From Pseudomaricurvus hydrocarbonicus (GTDB lineage: Bacteria > Pseudomonadota > Gammaproteobacteria > Pseudomonadales > Cellvibrionaceae): 64,000 nt of DNA. Positions 43,879 through 52,892 of this stretch are shown one piece after another. The stretch is from positions 1 to 64,000 of the forward strand of contig NZ_JAAONZ010000019.1 of the NCBI RefSeq assembly GCF_011602365.1, written 5' to 3'. The notes under the pieces were generated by a model. That model searched no databases. It worked only from the letters and a program-made list of their open reading frames with translations, and had not been told where the DNA came from. The first letter of the stretch is position 1, and every line of letters starts with the position of its first letter. The position numbers and the translations under genes were made by a program.

Positions 43879-44616
43879 ATGATGCCACTTTTATTAAACT
43901 GTGACCTCGGTGAAAGCTTTGGTTCCTGGACCATGGGGATGGACGCCGCGGTCATGCCCCACATCGATCAGGCCAACATTGCCTGCAGCTTTCACGCCGG
44001 TGACCCGCTGATCATGACCCGCACCCTCGAACTGGCCAAAGAGCACGGTGTACGCATCGGCGCCCACCCCGCCTACCCGGACCTGGTCGGCTTTGGCCGC
44101 CGCTCCATGAACTGTTCTGCCGATGAAATCAAAGCCATGATCATGTACCAGACCTCGGCACTGGGCGGCATGGCCCAATCGACAGGGCTGAGCCTGGAGT
44201 ACGTCAAACCCCACGGCGCACTGTACAACGACATGATGGCCCGAGAGAGCGTCCGTCACGCCATCATGGAAGCCATTGCCAGCTTTCATTTGCCCATTCG
44301 CTTAATGCTGCAAGCCACACCGCAGGCCGAACTGCACCGCCAGGAAGCGCAAGAGCGTGGCATAGAACTGTATTTCGAAGCCTTTGCCGATCGCTGTTAC
44401 GACGACGACGGCAAGCTCCTGTCCCGCACCCAACCCGGCGCCGTGCACAGCAAGGAAAAAATGCTGGCTCAGGTCAAGCAACTGAACGAGCAGGGCACCA
44501 TCACCACCGTCAGTGGCCACACGCTGCCACTGGTGGCCGACACCCTGTGTGTGCACGGAGACAATATGGAAGGCGTGCAAGCCATTGAAGCCATTCGGAA
44601 ACTGATACAGTCATGA
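43879..44616 (+). CDS. pxpA: 5-oxoprolinase subunit A (LamB/YcsF family)
   Basis: 245-residue component of the PxpABC 5-oxoprolinase, which hydrolyses 5-oxoproline to glutamate with ATP. LLNCDLGESFGSW at the N-terminus, ACSFHAGDP, GAHPAYPD and VKPHGALYN are all family motifs. The ATG follows AAGGAG. The stop overlaps the pxpB start (ATGA). Confidence 0.93.
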   Translation: MMPLLLNCDLGESFGSWTMGMDAAVMPHIDQANIACSFHAGDPLIMTRTLELAKEHGVRIGAHPAYPDLVGFGRRSMNCSADEIKAMIMYQTSALGGMAQSTGLSLEYVKPHGALYNDMMARESVRHAIMEAIASFHLPIRLMLQATPQAELHRQEAQERGIELYFEAFADRCYDDDGKLLSRTQPGAVHSKEKMLAQVKQLNEQGTITTVSGHTLPLVADTLCVHGDNMEGVQAIEAIRKLIQS

Positions 44617-45362
44617 ACCCAGATACAGGCATGAAAATTCACGTCGCCGGCGAAAGCTCGCTGATCGTCTATTTCGGCGAAGTCACCAGCCCGGAAATTT
44701 CTGCCCGGGTGCAACAGGCCGCTCAACGCCTGCCCGAACTCATGGGAGAAACGCTGGTGGACCTGGTCCCCTCGTACGCCTCGCTACTGGTGCTGTTTAA
44801 CCCTCTGCTCACCGATGAAATGTCTGTGCGCCAGGCCATTCACCAGGCTACTCAGCAGGTCGCTGAAGTCTCGGCGTCCGAAGGCCATTTGGTGGAACTG
44901 CCGGTCTATTACTCACAAGAGTCCGGCCCCGATCTGGCCGCCCTGGCAGACCGCGCCGAACTGAGCATAGAGGACGTGATCGACCTCCACCAAAGCACCG
45001 AATACCGGGTGTATGCCATCGGTTTTGCACCGGGCTTTGCCTACCTCGGCCAGGTGGATGAGCGCATTGCGGCTCCGCGACTGGCAACACCGCGGCAAAA
45101 GGTGCCCAAAGGCGCGGTCGCCATTGCCGACCGGCAAACCGCCGTCTATCCTGCCGTCTCCCCCGGCGGCTGGAATTTAATTGGTCTCTGTCCAACCCCC
45201 ATGTTTGACCCCGGCGCCGAACCCACCATGCCGGTGTCTGTGGGTGACCGAGTGCGCTTCAAAAGCATCAGCCGGGATGACTTTTTATCCCTCGGCGGCG
45301 AACTGCCCGAACCGGCACCGACAACAGAAGGCGCTGAACTGAAAAAAGGAGCGGGCGCATGA
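44613..45362 (+). CDS. pxpB: 5-oxoprolinase subunit B (KipI family)
   Basis: 249-residue KipI-family protein. AIGFAPGFAYLGQVDERIAAPRLATPRQKVPKGAVAIADRQT is the family core with its cyclophilin-like fold. SPGGWNLIGLCPTPMFD follows. It acts with PxpA and PxpC in 5-oxoproline hydrolysis. It overlaps pxpA and pxpC by four bases each. The C-terminus (EPAPTTEGAELKKGAGA) is a short extension. Confidence 0.93.
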   Translation: MNPDTGMKIHVAGESSLIVYFGEVTSPEISARVQQAAQRLPELMGETLVDLVPSYASLLVLFNPLLTDEMSVRQAIHQATQQVAEVSASEGHLVELPVYYSQESGPDLAALADRAELSIEDVIDLHQSTEYRVYAIGFAPGFAYLGQVDERIAAPRLATPRQKVPKGAVAIADRQTAVYPAVSPGGWNLIGLCPTPMFDPGAEPTMPVSVGDRVRFKSISRDDFLSLGGELPEPAPTTEGAELKKGAGA

Positions 45363-46297
45363 GCATCACTATTCTCAACCCCGGCATCTTGTCATCGCTG
45401 CAGGATGCCGGCCGTTTCGGTCAGCATCAGATCGGCCTCACCAACGGCGGCCCCATGGATCCGCTGGCGTTTCACTGGGCCAATCGCCTGTGCGAAAACA
45501 ACGCCGGTGCCACCGCCATCGAAATCAGCGTGGGCGGCTTAAAAGTACAGGCGCAATGCGCCACCCGCATTGCGGTCACCGGGGCCGAAATGCCCGTGTC
45601 CATCAACGGCAGCGAAGCCGAACGCTGGCGTACGCATCACCTGCAGCCCGGTGACACGCTGGAGCTGGGCTACAGCCAAAACGGCTGCCGCGCCTACCTT
45701 GCGATCAGCGGCGGCTTTCAGGTTGAGCCCTCGTTTGGCAGCAGCGCCACCGTGGTACGCGAAGGCATCGGCGGCCTCAATGGACAAGCCCTGACCGCCG
45801 GTGACACGGTCAAATGCGCCGAAGATACCCGCAGTAACTGCTGGAGTGTGCCCGAAGAAGAGCGCCCCCAATACCGCAAAGAGGTTACCTTGCGAGTGAT
45901 TCCCGGCTATCAGGAACACACCTTTGACCCGGTACAGCAACGCCTGTTTTTTCACAACAGCTTTACCGTCAGTGATCGCTGTGACCGCATGGGCTATCGC
46001 CTCACCGGCCCACACGTGAAGTCCAACATTGAAGGCATTCTGTCCGAGGGTATTTGCCTCGGGGCTATTCAGGTGCCCGCCGACGGCCAGCCCATTATTT
46101 TAATGAACGACCGGCAAACCATTGGCGGTTACCCCAAAATTGGTTCGGTCCTGTCGGTCGATCTGGCCAAGCTGGCACAACTGATGCCCGGCGACAACGT
46201 CAGCTTTCATCCGATCACTATTCACTGTGCCCACAATGCCCTGCATTTGGCACACAGCCGTTTTCAGCGCGCGCAACTGCTGGAACTGGAAAACTAG
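45359..46297 (+). CDS. pxpC: 5-oxoprolinase subunit C (KipA family)
   Basis: 312-residue biotin-dependent-carboxyltransferase-like KipA protein. NPGILSSLQDAGRFGQHQIGL at the start, GGPMDPLAFHWAN, AISGGF and NDRQTIGGYPKIGSV are characteristic. Third gene of pxpABC. A short repeat region follows it before the DUF4392 gene. Confidence 0.93.
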   Translation: MSITILNPGILSSLQDAGRFGQHQIGLTNGGPMDPLAFHWANRLCENNAGATAIEISVGGLKVQAQCATRIAVTGAEMPVSINGSEAERWRTHHLQPGDTLELGYSQNGCRAYLAISGGFQVEPSFGSSATVVREGIGGLNGQALTAGDTVKCAEDTRSNCWSVPEEERPQYRKEVTLRVIPGYQEHTFDPVQQRLFFHNSFTVSDRCDRMGYRLTGPHVKSNIEGILSEGICLGAIQVPADGQPIILMNDRQTIGGYPKIGSVLSVDLAKLAQLMPGDNVSFHPITIHCAHNALHLAHSRFQRAQLLELEN

Positions 46298-46387
46298 GGA
46301 TGTCTCCTAAAAGGCAAGACACGCTAAAGCGAAAGACACCCTGATGCGACAATCGCACCAAACACGACAAACACCATAACAACTGCC

Positions 46388-46441
46388 TGTAGTTGCACTG
46401 TGTAGTTATTATTTGTAGTTACCATTTGTAGCTACTAATTT
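46388..46441. repeat. Four degenerate tandem units between pxpC and the DUF4392 gene
   Basis: TGTAGTT/TGTAGCT recurs at steps of 13-15 bases (TGTAGTTGCACTG, TGTAGTTATTATT, TGTAGTTACCATT, TGTAGCTACTAATT). It lies about 90 bases after the pxpC stop. Confidence 0.7.
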
Positions 46442-46567
46442 GTCGTTAAACTTTGTAACAAAAGCTTGCCACTGAACACTGTCATTAGAGCTACAACTCC
46501 AAGCGACAGTGAAAAACTGCAATTCAATATTGCGGGCAGCTTTAACCTGACAACACATTGAGACAGC

Positions 46568-47425
46568 ATGAACCAGAACGCGCTAGATGAACAAACCCTG
46601 AGCCAGCAAATCGAAGATCTGCTGGTCGCTCGTAACCCTCGCGGCATGAAATTGGTGCAGAGCGCGTTGATGCCTGGCTATTACCGCCGTGCCGCGCGCC
46701 TGATGCGCAACATTAAAGGCACAGTGTTAATCGGCACCGGTTTTCCCGTCGTCGATACTTTTGAAACGGACGGCCCCGTGGGTGCCATAGCCCTCTATAA
46801 CGCTCTGGAAACACTCGGCGCACAGCCGGTCATCGTCTGTGGCGCGCCACTGTCCACGGCCATGGCGGATACCTTTCGGGTGCATGAAATTAAGGTCGGT
46901 CCACACGACCAACGCGAACAGGAAGCTCAGCAAGCCCTGCAACAACTGCAACCGGAGCTGATCATTTCCATTGAGCGCCCGGGCCAGGCCGCCGACGGCA
47001 ATTACTACAACATGCGCGGCGAAGACATCAGCCCCCGCGCCGCCTGCTTTGACACGTTCATGCAACAGGCCGACTGCCCCACCATCGCCATCGGCGACGG
47101 CGGCAACGAAATCGGTATGGGCAACATTCAGGACGCCCTGAAAAATCTGGACATTGTTCCGGCAGCAACCACCTGCACCGAACTGGTCATCGCTGACGTT
47201 TCCAACTGGGCCGCACACGGCCTCATTGCTCTGCTGGGATGGTGGCATCAACAGGATTTACTGGCGGACATCGACCCTACCGCCATCCTGCAATACCTGT
47301 CGGACCACGGCAGTGTGGACGGCGTAACCCGTTTAAACACACTCACCGAAGATGGCATGCCGCTAACTGAAGGCATCAGTGTGATTGAGCAATTGCGAGT
47401 ATTGACCGGGTTTGCCGAGGCGTAA
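46568..47425 (+). CDS. DUF4392 D-glutamate cyclase-like protein (DGLUCY C-terminal half)
   Basis: 285-residue cytosolic protein of the DUF4392 family, the C-terminal part of D-glutamate cyclase. NPRGMKLVQSALMPGYYRRAARLM, GTGFPVVDTFETDGPVGA and IAIGDGGNEIGMGN are conserved blocks. D-glutamate cyclase converts D-glutamate to 5-oxo-D-proline. Placement after pxpABC and a DUF1445 gene fits that pathway. Whether DUF4392 alone is catalytic here is not shown by the sequence. Confidence 0.88.
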   Translation: MNQNALDEQTLSQQIEDLLVARNPRGMKLVQSALMPGYYRRAARLMRNIKGTVLIGTGFPVVDTFETDGPVGAIALYNALETLGAQPVIVCGAPLSTAMADTFRVHEIKVGPHDQREQEAQQALQQLQPELIISIERPGQAADGNYYNMRGEDISPRAACFDTFMQQADCPTIAIGDGGNEIGMGNIQDALKNLDIVPAATTCTELVIADVSNWAAHGLIALLGWWHQQDLLADIDPTAILQYLSDHGSVDGVTRLNTLTEDGMPLTEGISVIEQLRVLTGFAEA

Positions 47426-47520
47426 CCGGTCACCGGCAGGGGTGTCGCAACCCGGCTTAAAAACGTTTTAATTTCATCAACCCAGACAGCGTTTCAACCT
47501 AACCCACACAGGCAATCACC

Positions 47521-48417
47521 ATGCGGCTCCGTAACTTATCGACCTTTGTCAAAGTGGCGCAACTGGAAAGTTTCCACGCCGCCGCCCGTCAACTGCACGC
47601 GACACAGCCAGCCATTTCAGCGCGCATTGCAGCCCTGGAAGCTGAACTCGGCGTTAAACTGTTTATTCGTGACACCGGCGGTACACGCCTGACAGCGCGA
47701 GGCCAACAGCTTCTGCCCTACGCGGAAAAGCTGGTCGCCATCAGCCGAGAAATGAAAAACCAAATCAGTGAAGACGTGCCTGAAACCGGCAACATCAAAG
47801 TGGGGATTGCCGACACCATTGCTCACTTGTGGGTAGGGCCGCTGCTCAGCCATTGGCGCGAGCAATTTCCACTGATTGAATTTGAAATTGCCGTCGACAT
47901 TTCCAGCCGCCTGCAAAAGCAACTGGAAAATCACGAACTGGACCTGGCCATCATGGTCGCCCGTGAACACACCCACACCACGGCCAGCCAACCCCTGTGC
48001 AGCTACCCCCAATGCTGGGTCGCCTCACCGGAATTACTCGATCGCCACCCCAGTTTAAGCGGCGCCCTGGAGCTGGATCAGCTGGCTCGCTTTCCAATTC
48101 TCAGCTTCCCCCGGGACACCCACCCCTGGCACTATCTTCGGGAACTGTTTACCCCGCTCAATGATCGCCGCCCCATGTTGCACACTTGCAGTTCGGTAGA
48201 GAGCCTGCTGACCCTGGCACGCCAGGGACTCGGCATCACTCTGCTGCCCCGCCCCCTGGTGACGGAATACCTGAAAAAAGAGCAACTGATGGAGCTCGAT
48301 ACGGCTCAGGTTCCGCCCGAACTGAACTTCTGCTGCAACTGGCGCACCGATGACGACCGTATCCTGCCACGTCTGTTGGCCGACAGCAGCCGAGACATCA
48401 TCAGCACCGAGGAATGA
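47521..48417 (+). CDS. LysR-family transcriptional regulator
   Basis: 298-residue LysR-type regulator. The N-terminal winged helix-turn-helix (LESFHAAARQLHATQPAISARIAALEAELGVKLFIRD) is clear. The C-terminal effector domain (substrate-binding-protein-like) includes VGIADTIAHLWVGPLL and LLTLARQGLGITLLPRPLV. It lies in line with the pxp/DUF4392 genes and so probably controls the local D-amino acid/5-oxoproline genes. Confidence 0.9.
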   Translation: MRLRNLSTFVKVAQLESFHAAARQLHATQPAISARIAALEAELGVKLFIRDTGGTRLTARGQQLLPYAEKLVAISREMKNQISEDVPETGNIKVGIADTIAHLWVGPLLSHWREQFPLIEFEIAVDISSRLQKQLENHELDLAIMVAREHTHTTASQPLCSYPQCWVASPELLDRHPSLSGALELDQLARFPILSFPRDTHPWHYLRELFTPLNDRRPMLHTCSSVESLLTLARQGLGITLLPRPLVTEYLKKEQLMELDTAQVPPELNFCCNWRTDDDRILPRLLADSSRDIISTEE

Positions 48418-48466
48418 CCCGGCCACCCGCCACTTGTCGCCGAATTATCTCCCACACCGCAAAGCC

Positions 48467-48518
48467 AGCCGATTCCTAAGAATGTTCTATTTTACTAGTG
48501 GAATCGGCTATTTTTTAT
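48467..48518 (+). terminator. Terminator after the LysR gene
   Basis: AGCCGATTCC and GGAATCGGCT form a 10-bp stem with a 23-base loop, followed by ATTTTTTAT. Confidence 0.75.
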
Positions 48519-48787
48519 AAAGATTAATAGGCTTTCGGCCACACCTCTATGATAAAATTTCATCACTGATAGCACAATTTAGTCAGCCGGCAGAGCAACC
48601 CATCCCGCCCCGTGTGAGGGGTGAAATGGCCGTGCTGCTATGCTTTATGTAAGACGCGTTACCCAAATAAGACGCGTTAGAAAAGCCTGCCCAAGGGCAG
48701 ACAGAAAGACTCTGCCTGCGGGCAGGTACCAAACTTAGATGTAGACCCACCCTTGTCAATGACAAGGCAGTAGAGAAAGGAACACCC
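48519..48787 (+). promoter_or_regulatory. Leader of the aminotransferase gene with repeats and small hairpins
   Basis: AAGACGCGTTA occurs twice (about 48651 and 48670). Two small hairpins follow: CTGCCC-AA-GGGCAG and CTGCC-TGCG-GGCAG. GAAAGGAAC is the ribosome site. A TATGAT-type element lies near 48550. The paired hairpins could be an attenuator or processing site, but no known riboswitch is recognised. Confidence 0.45.
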
Positions 48788-49645
48788 ATGAGTATTGTAT
48801 TTTTGAATGATTCGTTTGTACCTATGGAAGAGGCCAAGATCTCTCCCATGGACCGCGGCTTTCTGTTCGGCGACGGTATCTACGAGGTCATTCCCTCTTA
48901 CGAAGGTATGCTTGTGGGATTCGCACCACACATTGAGCGTATGAATAACGGCCTGCGTGAGATTGGTATCGACTTCGCCTGGCCCGTTGAAAAATGGCGC
49001 GAAGTGTGTGAAAACCTGATCGAAAAAAATGGCCGCGGCAACCTCGGCATCTACCTCCACGTCAGCCGCGGTACAGACTCCAAGCGCTTCCACGCTTACC
49101 CGGAAGGTGTCGCCCCCACCGTGTTCGCCTTTGCCTTTGACATTCCCGCCGCACCGGTGGCAGACAAAACCCTCGCCAAGGGTTACAAAGTCAGCACAAC
49201 CCGCGATCTGCGCTGGGAGCGCTGTCACATTAAATCCACCGCGTTACTGGGTAACGTCATGCATTTCCAGCACGGCTTTGAGCGCGGCGCCAATGAAACT
49301 CTGCTGTTTAATGCCAACAACGAACTGACGGAAGCTTCCGCCTGTAATGCCTATATTGTGAAAGATGGTGTGGTTGCAACACCGCCTCTGGACAACCAGA
49401 TACTGCCAGGCATCACCCGCTTTATCCTGCTCGATATTCTCAGAAAGAATGGCTCGATCAAAGTGGAAGAACGCATCATCACCATGGACGAAGTCTTCGC
49501 CGCCGATGAAGTTTGGGTAACCTCCTCTTCCAAAGAAATTGCACCGGTTGTCGAAATTGACGGTAAAAAAGTGGGCAATGGTGAAGTGGGCGATGTGTGG
49601 CAAGCCGCACAAACTCTCTACAGTGCTGGTAAACACAATTACTAG
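48788..49645 (+). CDS. Class IV aminotransferase, probable D-amino acid transaminase
   Basis: 285-residue fold-type IV PLP enzyme. MDRGFLFGDGIYEVIPSYEG at the N-terminus and Lys149 in CHIKSTALLGNVM bind PLP; EASACNAYIV follows. The family also holds branched-chain aminotransferases and aminodeoxychorismate lyase, but the length and N-terminal sequence resemble D-alanine aminotransferase, which interconverts D-Ala/2-oxoglutarate and pyruvate/D-Glu. Alanine racemase directly follows, supporting this. Confidence 0.85.
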   Translation: MSIVFLNDSFVPMEEAKISPMDRGFLFGDGIYEVIPSYEGMLVGFAPHIERMNNGLREIGIDFAWPVEKWREVCENLIEKNGRGNLGIYLHVSRGTDSKRFHAYPEGVAPTVFAFAFDIPAAPVADKTLAKGYKVSTTRDLRWERCHIKSTALLGNVMHFQHGFERGANETLLFNANNELTEASACNAYIVKDGVVATPPLDNQILPGITRFILLDILRKNGSIKVEERIITMDEVFAADEVWVTSSSKEIAPVVEIDGKKVGNGEVGDVWQAAQTLYSAGKHNY

Positions 49646-49676
49646 AACGCAATTTTGAGAAGCACTGAGAAATAGC

Positions 49677-50786
49677 ATGAGTCGTCCCGCAAAAGCCACG
49701 GTTGATCTGGCGGCTATCCGCCACAACTACCAACTGGCTCAACAACTTGCCCCCAACGCCCAGGCTCTGGGCGTTGTCAAAGCCAATGCCTATGGGCATG
49801 GCAGTGTCGCTGTTGCCAAAACTCTGGAACCATTAGCGCCAGTACTGGCCGTTGCCTGTATTGAAGAAGCCATTGAGCTGAGACAAGCCGGTATTGTCAA
49901 ACCGGTTCTGTTGCTGGAAGGCGTGTTTGAAGCGGATGAAATCGTCACCGCCAGCGAACAAAACTTTTGGATTATGGCCAGCGGTATCGAGCAGGTCGAG
50001 CTGATTGCCAATGCCGCCATTGCCGAACCCGTGACCGTCTGGCTGAAAGCCGACTCCGGCATGCACCGTCTGGGTTTAACCGACGGGCAAGTACAGCAGG
50101 CATACGCCCGCCTGTCAGCCCTCGCCCATGTGAACAATGACATTGTGATTGCCACCCACTTTGCCGCGGCGGATGAACTCGACAGTGATTTTACCCTGCA
50201 GCAAATTAATCGCTTTGCGTCCATGACCGAGGGCCTGAAGACACCTGTCAGCCTGGCTAATTCCGCGGGCATTCTTGCCTGGCCACAAGCTCACGGCAAC
50301 TACACTCGCCCGGGTATTATGCTCTATGGCTCATCGCCTTTTGCACAAGCGCAAGCCAATGCGGATCAACTGAAACCGGTTATGACCCTCGCATCAGAAG
50401 TCATTGCCGTGCGCACCATTGAAGCCGGCGAAACCGTGGGTTACGGCCGCAGCTGGATCGCACAGCGACGCTCAACCATTGCTACCGTTGCCATCGGCTA
50501 CGGCGATGGTTACCCAAGACAAATGCCCAATGGCACGCCGGTGTTTATTAACGGCCAGCGCGCCCCCTTAGCCGGCCGCGTGTCGATGGACATGATCACG
50601 GTCGATGTCACCGAAATTGGCACTGTTAATGTCGGCGACAATGTGGAATTATGGGGCCACAACATTCCTTTAAATGAAGTTGCCAGTTGTGTTGGCACCA
50701 TCAGCTATGAACTGGTCACGCGTATGCCTTTGCGCACACCGCGACTGTACATTAACGCAACCACAAACGGTGCGGCTGCTGTATAG
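49677..50786 (+). CDS. alr: Alanine racemase
   Basis: 369-residue PLP enzyme converting L- and D-alanine. The PLP Lys35 is in VVKANAYGHG. LKADSGMHRLG, YTRPGIMLYGSSP and GRVSMDMITVDV are the family blocks. It is about 30 bases after the aminotransferase gene, so the two are probably co-transcribed. Alr may serve cell wall synthesis or catabolism; the neighbour suggests the latter or a combined role. Confidence 0.95.
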   Translation: MSRPAKATVDLAAIRHNYQLAQQLAPNAQALGVVKANAYGHGSVAVAKTLEPLAPVLAVACIEEAIELRQAGIVKPVLLLEGVFEADEIVTASEQNFWIMASGIEQVELIANAAIAEPVTVWLKADSGMHRLGLTDGQVQQAYARLSALAHVNNDIVIATHFAAADELDSDFTLQQINRFASMTEGLKTPVSLANSAGILAWPQAHGNYTRPGIMLYGSSPFAQAQANADQLKPVMTLASEVIAVRTIEAGETVGYGRSWIAQRRSTIATVAIGYGDGYPRQMPNGTPVFINGQRAPLAGRVSMDMITVDVTEIGTVNVGDNVELWGHNIPLNEVASCVGTISYELVTRMPLRTPRLYINATTNGAAAV

Positions 50787-50935
50787 CCTTCAGGAAATAC
50801 AAACCGCATAAGCTTTTGCATCCGGACGCTGCTTTAAACCGCGAAGGATGCAAAACAAAAGAGAATCGTAAACGCCATGCAGGCAACCCCTGCGGTGTTT
50901 TGTCAAAGGGCCACAAGCCCAAAGCAGGAGTGTAT

Positions 50936-51220
50936 ATGTTGTATCGAGGTTACTTTTCACTGGCACACTGGTCGTCCGCTGGCGAACAATTCTGGGTTCG
51001 TTATTGCGCGGAGTTTCAGGCCGATGTGTTTCAAGGCGGCGGCGCGGTACTGCGCAAACTCGCCTCCCGAAAGATGCAGGAACTCAATGCCGGCGGCATC
51101 AGCATTGAAGACCTCGACATCATTCCCGGTAACAGCAGCAATAAACCTGAAAAGATTGATTGTGTAGGGATTTTTTCTCGCGCACTCAACGGTGGCGAAC
51201 GCATCGAATTTCGCATCTGA
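50936..51220 (+). CDS. Hypothetical 94-residue protein
   Basis: Unrecognised soluble protein starting MLYRGYFSLAHWSSAGEQFW after CAGGAG. RKMQELNAGGISIEDLDIIPG precedes a short beta-like end. The frame is open for 40 codons before, but the ribosome site marks the chosen ATG. It follows alr in the same direction by 149 bases and may share its transcript. Confidence 0.6.
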   Translation: MLYRGYFSLAHWSSAGEQFWVRYCAEFQADVFQGGGAVLRKLASRKMQELNAGGISIEDLDIIPGNSSNKPEKIDCVGIFSRALNGGERIEFRI

Positions 51221-51616
51221 CTGCTCACCGGTCTCAGCCCCACAACGCGGATCCGAGCCGACCTGCAATCAAGGTCAGAGGAAAATCGCGTACCGGCCAG
51301 AGTGTCAATCCGAAGCGCAGCCTCGGAACACTTGCCGGCCCAGGGCATCAGGCCAGACAGTCAGTAGCCAGCTGTAGCCAGCAACGCAAGCTGCGAATAA
51401 CTGCGCCAGCGGCTACCGCTACTGGCGAGCTACAGCGAGCAGCACCCTCTTCGTCAGCAGGGCTTTTTAGGGGTAAATCGCTTTGACGAGGCAACGCGCC
51501 GGGCAGTCCTCTGCCCGGCTCGACCCGTTACAGATTCGCCACTGGCTTGCCGACCCGGCAGCCCCTTCCAGGCGACCATGCCTTCAACCGTGCCCCGTCC
51601 CGCGCGCCACTGGCCA
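51221..51616. other. Intergenic stretch with a strong hairpin
   Basis: No gene is supported here. At 51498-51519 GCCGGGCAG and CTGCCCGGC pair perfectly around TCCT; no T-tract follows, so it may be a Rho-linked or mRNA-end hairpin for either flanking gene. Confidence 0.55.
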
Positions 51617-51790
51617 TCAGGCCTCGCAGACCTTGTCGGTAAATACCAGCCAAAGCGCATGAACGACACCCGGTATCACTCCCAGCACCGTTAAAACGAC
51701 ATTAAACCAGAAATTTTTGGTCACTCCGACCTGAAGATACGCGCCCAAAGGCGGCAGAAAAATTGCCAACAAGATTTTGATCACTTCCAT
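51617..51790 (-). CDS. YqaE/Pmp3-family small membrane protein
   Basis: 57-residue hydrophobic protein of the UPF0057/Pmp3 family, small two-helix inner-membrane proteins linked to osmotic and membrane-potential stress. It reads MEVIKILLAIFLPPLGAYLQ, then a second helix with FWFNVVLTVLGVIPGVVHALWLV. The PPLG motif and the family's NxxLTxLGxIPGxxHAxW pattern are clear. An AAGGGAC site precedes the ATG. Confidence 0.92.
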   Translation of the reverse strand: MEVIKILLAIFLPPLGAYLQVGVTKNFWFNVVLTVLGVIPGVVHALWLVFTDKVCEA

Positions 51791-52360
51791 GTTTCAAGTC
51801 CCTTTGCATCTGGATGGATGCCTGATGAAGCCTAATGTGTTGAGCAGCTGACCCCAAATTATGTCGCCACCCGGCTGCTTTCAAACAACCCTGTTGTATA
51901 AGCAACCGTTTTATAATGATAACCGAGCTCACCCTGGTCACAGAGCATGAATGGCAGAGCCACTATCGCATCGCAGTGACTGAATGACTGTTTATGAGCA
52001 GCACTTCAGGGTAATGAGGCGCGCAGCAGAAGCAATCCGCCCAATCGCTCAGTAACCAGAACCGCCCCAGTTTGCGGGTTCTTAATACAGAAAGAAAGTA
52101 CTCTTTTATTTGGGCCAAACAACCCATTCAGCGACACTCACCCGTCGGACCCTTAATAAGCCAGCCGTCACCAGGTGTGTTCATGAACTGGCACGGGGCA
52201 ACATACGGCCGAGCGAGGCCACATCAGCACATCGAGCGGAGCCAGCTTGCAGTTTAATCAATCAGATGGAATGGAATGGGATGGGATGGATGGATGGATG
52301 GATGGGATGAAAAACAGAAAAGGTATCAGGCCCAGGGTCCTTCCCGAGCCAGACAATACA
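51791..52360. other. Intergenic DNA with a GATG microsatellite
   Basis: No gene is evident. A run of GGA/GATG-type repeats (about 52266-52310, with four successive GATG steps in TGGATGGATGGATGGATGGG) is the only structure seen. Confidence 0.5.
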
Positions 52361-52498
52361 TCAGCGCTGCGTAATGCCTTGCTGCAGTGCTGACGGCGGT
52401 TGCGGCTCATCGGCAAAGGCTTCACCCAAATCCAGGTAACTGCCCAGCACACCGAGAACAAACACGGCTACCGCGATGGTGAGAACATCGAACTTCAT
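52361..52498 (-). CDS. 45-residue membrane/secreted peptide
   Basis: A short open frame on the minus strand reads MKFDVLTIAVAVFVLGVLGS, then a polar tail ending QQGITQR. The N-terminal half is one hydrophobic helix with Asp and Lys at the front. TAGGGGG stands 9 bases before the ATG. Unrecognised; it could also be spurious, but the ribosome site and hydrophobic bias are favourable. Confidence 0.5.
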   Translation of the reverse strand: MKFDVLTIAVAVFVLGVLGSYLDLGEAFADEPQPPSALQQGITQR

Positions 52499-52892
52499 TA
52501 CTAAAACCCCCTAAGGCCCTTCATTTTTTGTTTTTTTGATTTTGACTTGAGCGAAGAGAGCAAGATTTATACCTAAAAAGGAATTAAACGCCAAGCTCTT
52601 AATAACAATAAAATTATTGAGCCGCCATTGTAGGCCTTTCGTCTAAATCATCAACAGCCTCGAGCCCTTGATGAGACGCAGCTCACAGGGGGCGTGAGTA
52701 TACACTAACCGCAGAGGATCAAAAGATACAACTGAATGGAAAAGGGGGCCCGGGGGAGGCTGGGTCAAATAAAAAGAGCGCGCCGCGCACGTCAACCGAA
52801 CAATTGCCGAACCACGGACGCTGTGCGGCAGTGAAGACGCTGCCGCCCATCGATATTCACAGCACCCAACAAGGCACGCCTGCGGCCCCAAA
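52499..52892. other. Intergenic stretch downstream of ilvA
   Basis: No gene is seen. On the minus strand a GC-rich GCGCG/CGCGC repeat followed by TTTTTATTT (about 52771-52795) may be the ilvA terminator. T- and A-rich DNA at about 52525-52570 is the probable promoter of the small peptide. Confidence 0.4.

Noticed and set aside
52266-52310. GATG-rich stretch as a regulatory array
   Set aside because: It is a simple microsatellite with no dyad or link to a promoter.
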